From assembly GCA_029288275.1 (NCBI GenBank), contig JARIHM010000116.1, positions 1 to 16,573 on the forward strand: a DNA stretch of 16,573 nucleotides. The letters run 5' to 3'. The DNA comes from Candidatus Saccharimonadota bacterium (GTDB lineage Bacteria; Patescibacteriota; Saccharimonadia; UBA4664). The first letter of the stretch is position 1. Every line of letters begins with the position of its first letter. Made by a program: the position numbers and the translations under genes. Shown here one piece after another: positions 15,484-16,573 of the stretch. The notes below the pieces were generated by a model, which saw only the letters and a program-made list of their open reading frames with translations, searched no databases and was not told where the DNA came from.

Positions 15484-15487
15484 CTTC

Positions 15488-16354
15488 ATGCCTTTACTTG
15501 ATGTGCAGCCTTACCCTCGGCCGCGACTGGCCAAGCGTCTGGGTATTGCAACGATCCTCCTGAGTGTGGGCCTGGGCTTTGGCTATGGCATCCCGACCGG
15601 GATTCGAACGACCAGCGTGCTGCATACCCAGGCCGCCAACCAGACCGTGGCTACCGACAATCACTTCTGGGAGATGGTGGCCGGCAACGCGCCGGCAGAC
15701 GGCTCCAATCTGGGCCGGATCGCCGCCCAGGTGCGAACCGTAGCTGGCCAAAGCCAGGGTAAGGTCATCAAGGGCCTCAAGGAGTTCTATGTAGCCCCCG
15801 GATCTCTGCCCGACGTGGGCAGCCAGCTGGGCTACCACATCTTCGATGGCCCCAATGAGAAAAACGACATCGTGACCGACCGCGGCCACTTCACGGATGA
15901 ATTCGTCCTCAATGCCCTCCAGGCGCTGGGGACCGTGGAAGGCAGCTCGGTGACCGATCTCCTGCAAACCAACCAGCCGGTGCCGAGCTACGATTACTGG
16001 CGCTGGGACTGGGGCGTGGAGGCACTCGGTGGTCTGTTGGCCGCCGGCGGTCTGATCCAGCTGATCCTGCGGCGCAACCGACGCCGTTGGCCAGCCAAGG
16101 CCGAGCAGCGAGCGATCGCTGCGCTCAGTCCGCAGCGACGCGAGGTGTACGAGATCATCTGCCGCGCTCAAAAGCAGCCCGAGAGCGAGGAACGCAAGCA
16201 GTTGCTTACGGACGCAGAAGCGGCCTTTAAGTCACTGGCTTTGGCCCTGGACCCAGACGCCGAGCTGCGTCGACTCCAGGAGCAGCTCAATGACCTCACC
16301 GAAGGTCATCGCCTCCAGGCTGAGGCCTACCGGGAGCTTCAGACCGGCCAGTAG
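15488..16354 (+). CDS. Two-helix membrane protein with external domain and charged cytoplasmic tail, unknown function
   Basis: A 288-residue protein that I do not recognise. A short basic N-terminus (RPRLAKR at 11-17) precedes a membrane helix at about 18-36. An external domain of about 135 residues follows, with no cysteines and with aromatic-rich ends (HFWEM, YDYWRWDW). A second helix at about 177-193 is followed by the basic stop-transfer RRNRRRW. The C-terminal 90 residues are charged and helical (ERKQLLTDAEAAFKSL, then LRRLQEQLNDL) and may form a coiled coil. This layout fits a sensor, a scaffold or an envelope-stress protein, but no enzymatic or HAMP-like motif is visible. It is divergent from the flippase gene and shares its regulatory region, which hints at a link to envelope biology. 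A 61-residue acidic protein is encoded 31 bases downstream. Confidence 0.8.
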   Translation: MPLLDVQPYPRPRLAKRLGIATILLSVGLGFGYGIPTGIRTTSVLHTQAANQTVATDNHFWEMVAGNAPADGSNLGRIAAQVRTVAGQSQGKVIKGLKEFYVAPGSLPDVGSQLGYHIFDGPNEKNDIVTDRGHFTDEFVLNALQALGTVEGSSVTDLLQTNQPVPSYDYWRWDWGVEALGGLLAAGGLIQLILRRNRRRWPAKAEQRAIAALSPQRREVYEIICRAQKQPESEERKQLLTDAEAAFKSLALALDPDAELRRLQEQLNDLTEGHRLQAEAYRELQTGQ

Positions 16355-16385
16355 CTCGTACTTCTGGCGAGAGATTGGAACCAAT

Positions 16386-16571
16386 ATGGCACAGACCGAT
16401 CCGGACGGCGCCGACTGGCTGACCGACCTTCTCAGGGCTGACGCCGCCGCGCTCAACGCGGAGGTTGAAACGTTTGATAAGGACGCATTCCTCGACCGAG
16501 TCTTCGGTACCCTCCGCGAGCCTGACACCGACGGCTCCGCACTGCCTGCCCTTAGGCCAGACCATTCCTAG
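16386..16571 (+). CDS. Small acidic protein of unknown function
   Basis: A complete 61-residue reading frame from ATG to TAG, just inside the window edge. It is strongly acidic (many Asp and Glu against few Arg and Lys) and has no cysteine, signal peptide or membrane helix. Residues 10-46 could form two helices around WLTDLLRADAAALN and DKDAFLDRVFG; the rest is Pro/Asp-rich and probably flexible. Its ATG is preceded only by a weak purine stretch (GGCGAGAG at 16366-16373). It follows the membrane-protein gene by 31 bases on the same strand, so cotranscription is likely. An earlier in-frame ATG at 16290 would overlap the upstream gene by 65 bases and is less likely. I do not recognise it; being a partner of the membrane protein's basic tail is only a guess. 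Confidence 0.55.
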   Translation: MAQTDPDGADWLTDLLRADAAALNAEVETFDKDAFLDRVFGTLREPDTDGSALPALRPDHS

Positions 16572-16573
16572 GA

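Noticed and set aside
15590..15625. tRNA T-arm-like word (GATTCGAAC, read as GTTCGAATC on the minus strand, followed by a CCA further on)
   Set aside because: The flanking bases do not form a T-stem, no other tRNA arms are present, and the site lies inside a well-supported coding frame.
16290..16385. Earlier start (16290) for the small acidic protein
   Set aside because: It would lie inside the end of the preceding membrane-protein gene in another frame and lacks a ribosome site; the extra residues differ in composition from the acidic part.
1..16573. CRISPR arrays, insertion sequences, integrase or attachment sites, rRNA
   Set aside because: No regularly spaced direct repeats, transposase or recombinase frames, terminal inverted repeats or rRNA-like segments were found when reading both strands.

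Overview
The window reads as part of a GC-rich bacterial chromosome that uses the standard stop codons, including TGA, with ATG, GTG and TTG starts. Genes are packed tightly and often overlap by 4 to 17 bases. There is no lipid A or O-antigen polymerase gene, no sugar-nucleotide synthesis gene, no mobile element, no CRISPR array and no RNA gene that I can support. The mix of genes (a CsaB-type pyruvyl transferase, polyprenol-linked and GT-C-like glycosyltransferases with lectin-like domains, and several surface proteins of unknown function) suggests a monoderm-like cell envelope. A Candidate Phyla Radiation (Patescibacteria/Saccharibacteria-like) genome would fit, and Chloroflexota or Actinobacteria are alternatives. 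This is inference, because no marker gene in the window fixes the taxonomy.

Left edge (1-1550, plus strand): a PrxQ/BCP-type peroxiredoxin is followed by a TPR-repeat protein. Next comes a strong inverted repeat, probably a bidirectional terminator, that separates them from a convergent gene for a secreted two-cysteine helical protein (1552-2157, minus strand).

Centre (2224-15343, minus strand, transcribed right to left): this is one long run of surface-glycan genes. It begins with a Wzx-like flippase. Then come a DPMS/GtrB-like GT2, a GT4, a nucleotidyltransferase-fold protein, a gap with a perfect 12-bp hairpin, a second GT2, a CsaB-type pyruvyl transferase, a WbbL-like GT2, a 1227-residue GT-C-like membrane protein with two tandem lectin-like domains, a second GT-C-like protein, and a small four-helix membrane protein with a basic Pro/Arg-rich tail. 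Start/stop overlaps of the ATGA or GTGA type link most members and imply translational coupling.

How they may work together (inference): cytoplasmic GT2 and GT4 enzymes build a polyprenol-linked glycan or single polyprenyl-phosphate sugars. The flippase moves lipid-linked units across the membrane. CsaB adds pyruvate ketals. The two large membrane proteins act on the outer face as polyprenol-dependent transferases or glycan-binding assembly factors.

Right edge (15488-16571, plus strand): divergent from the flippase and separated from it by a short region with apparently overlapping back-to-back promoters. It holds a two-helix membrane protein with an external domain and a charged cytoplasmic tail, then a 61-residue acidic protein. 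I recognise neither. No gene-free stretch exceeds 300 bases; the longest are about 100-145 bases (1-101, 10995-11132, 15344-15487).
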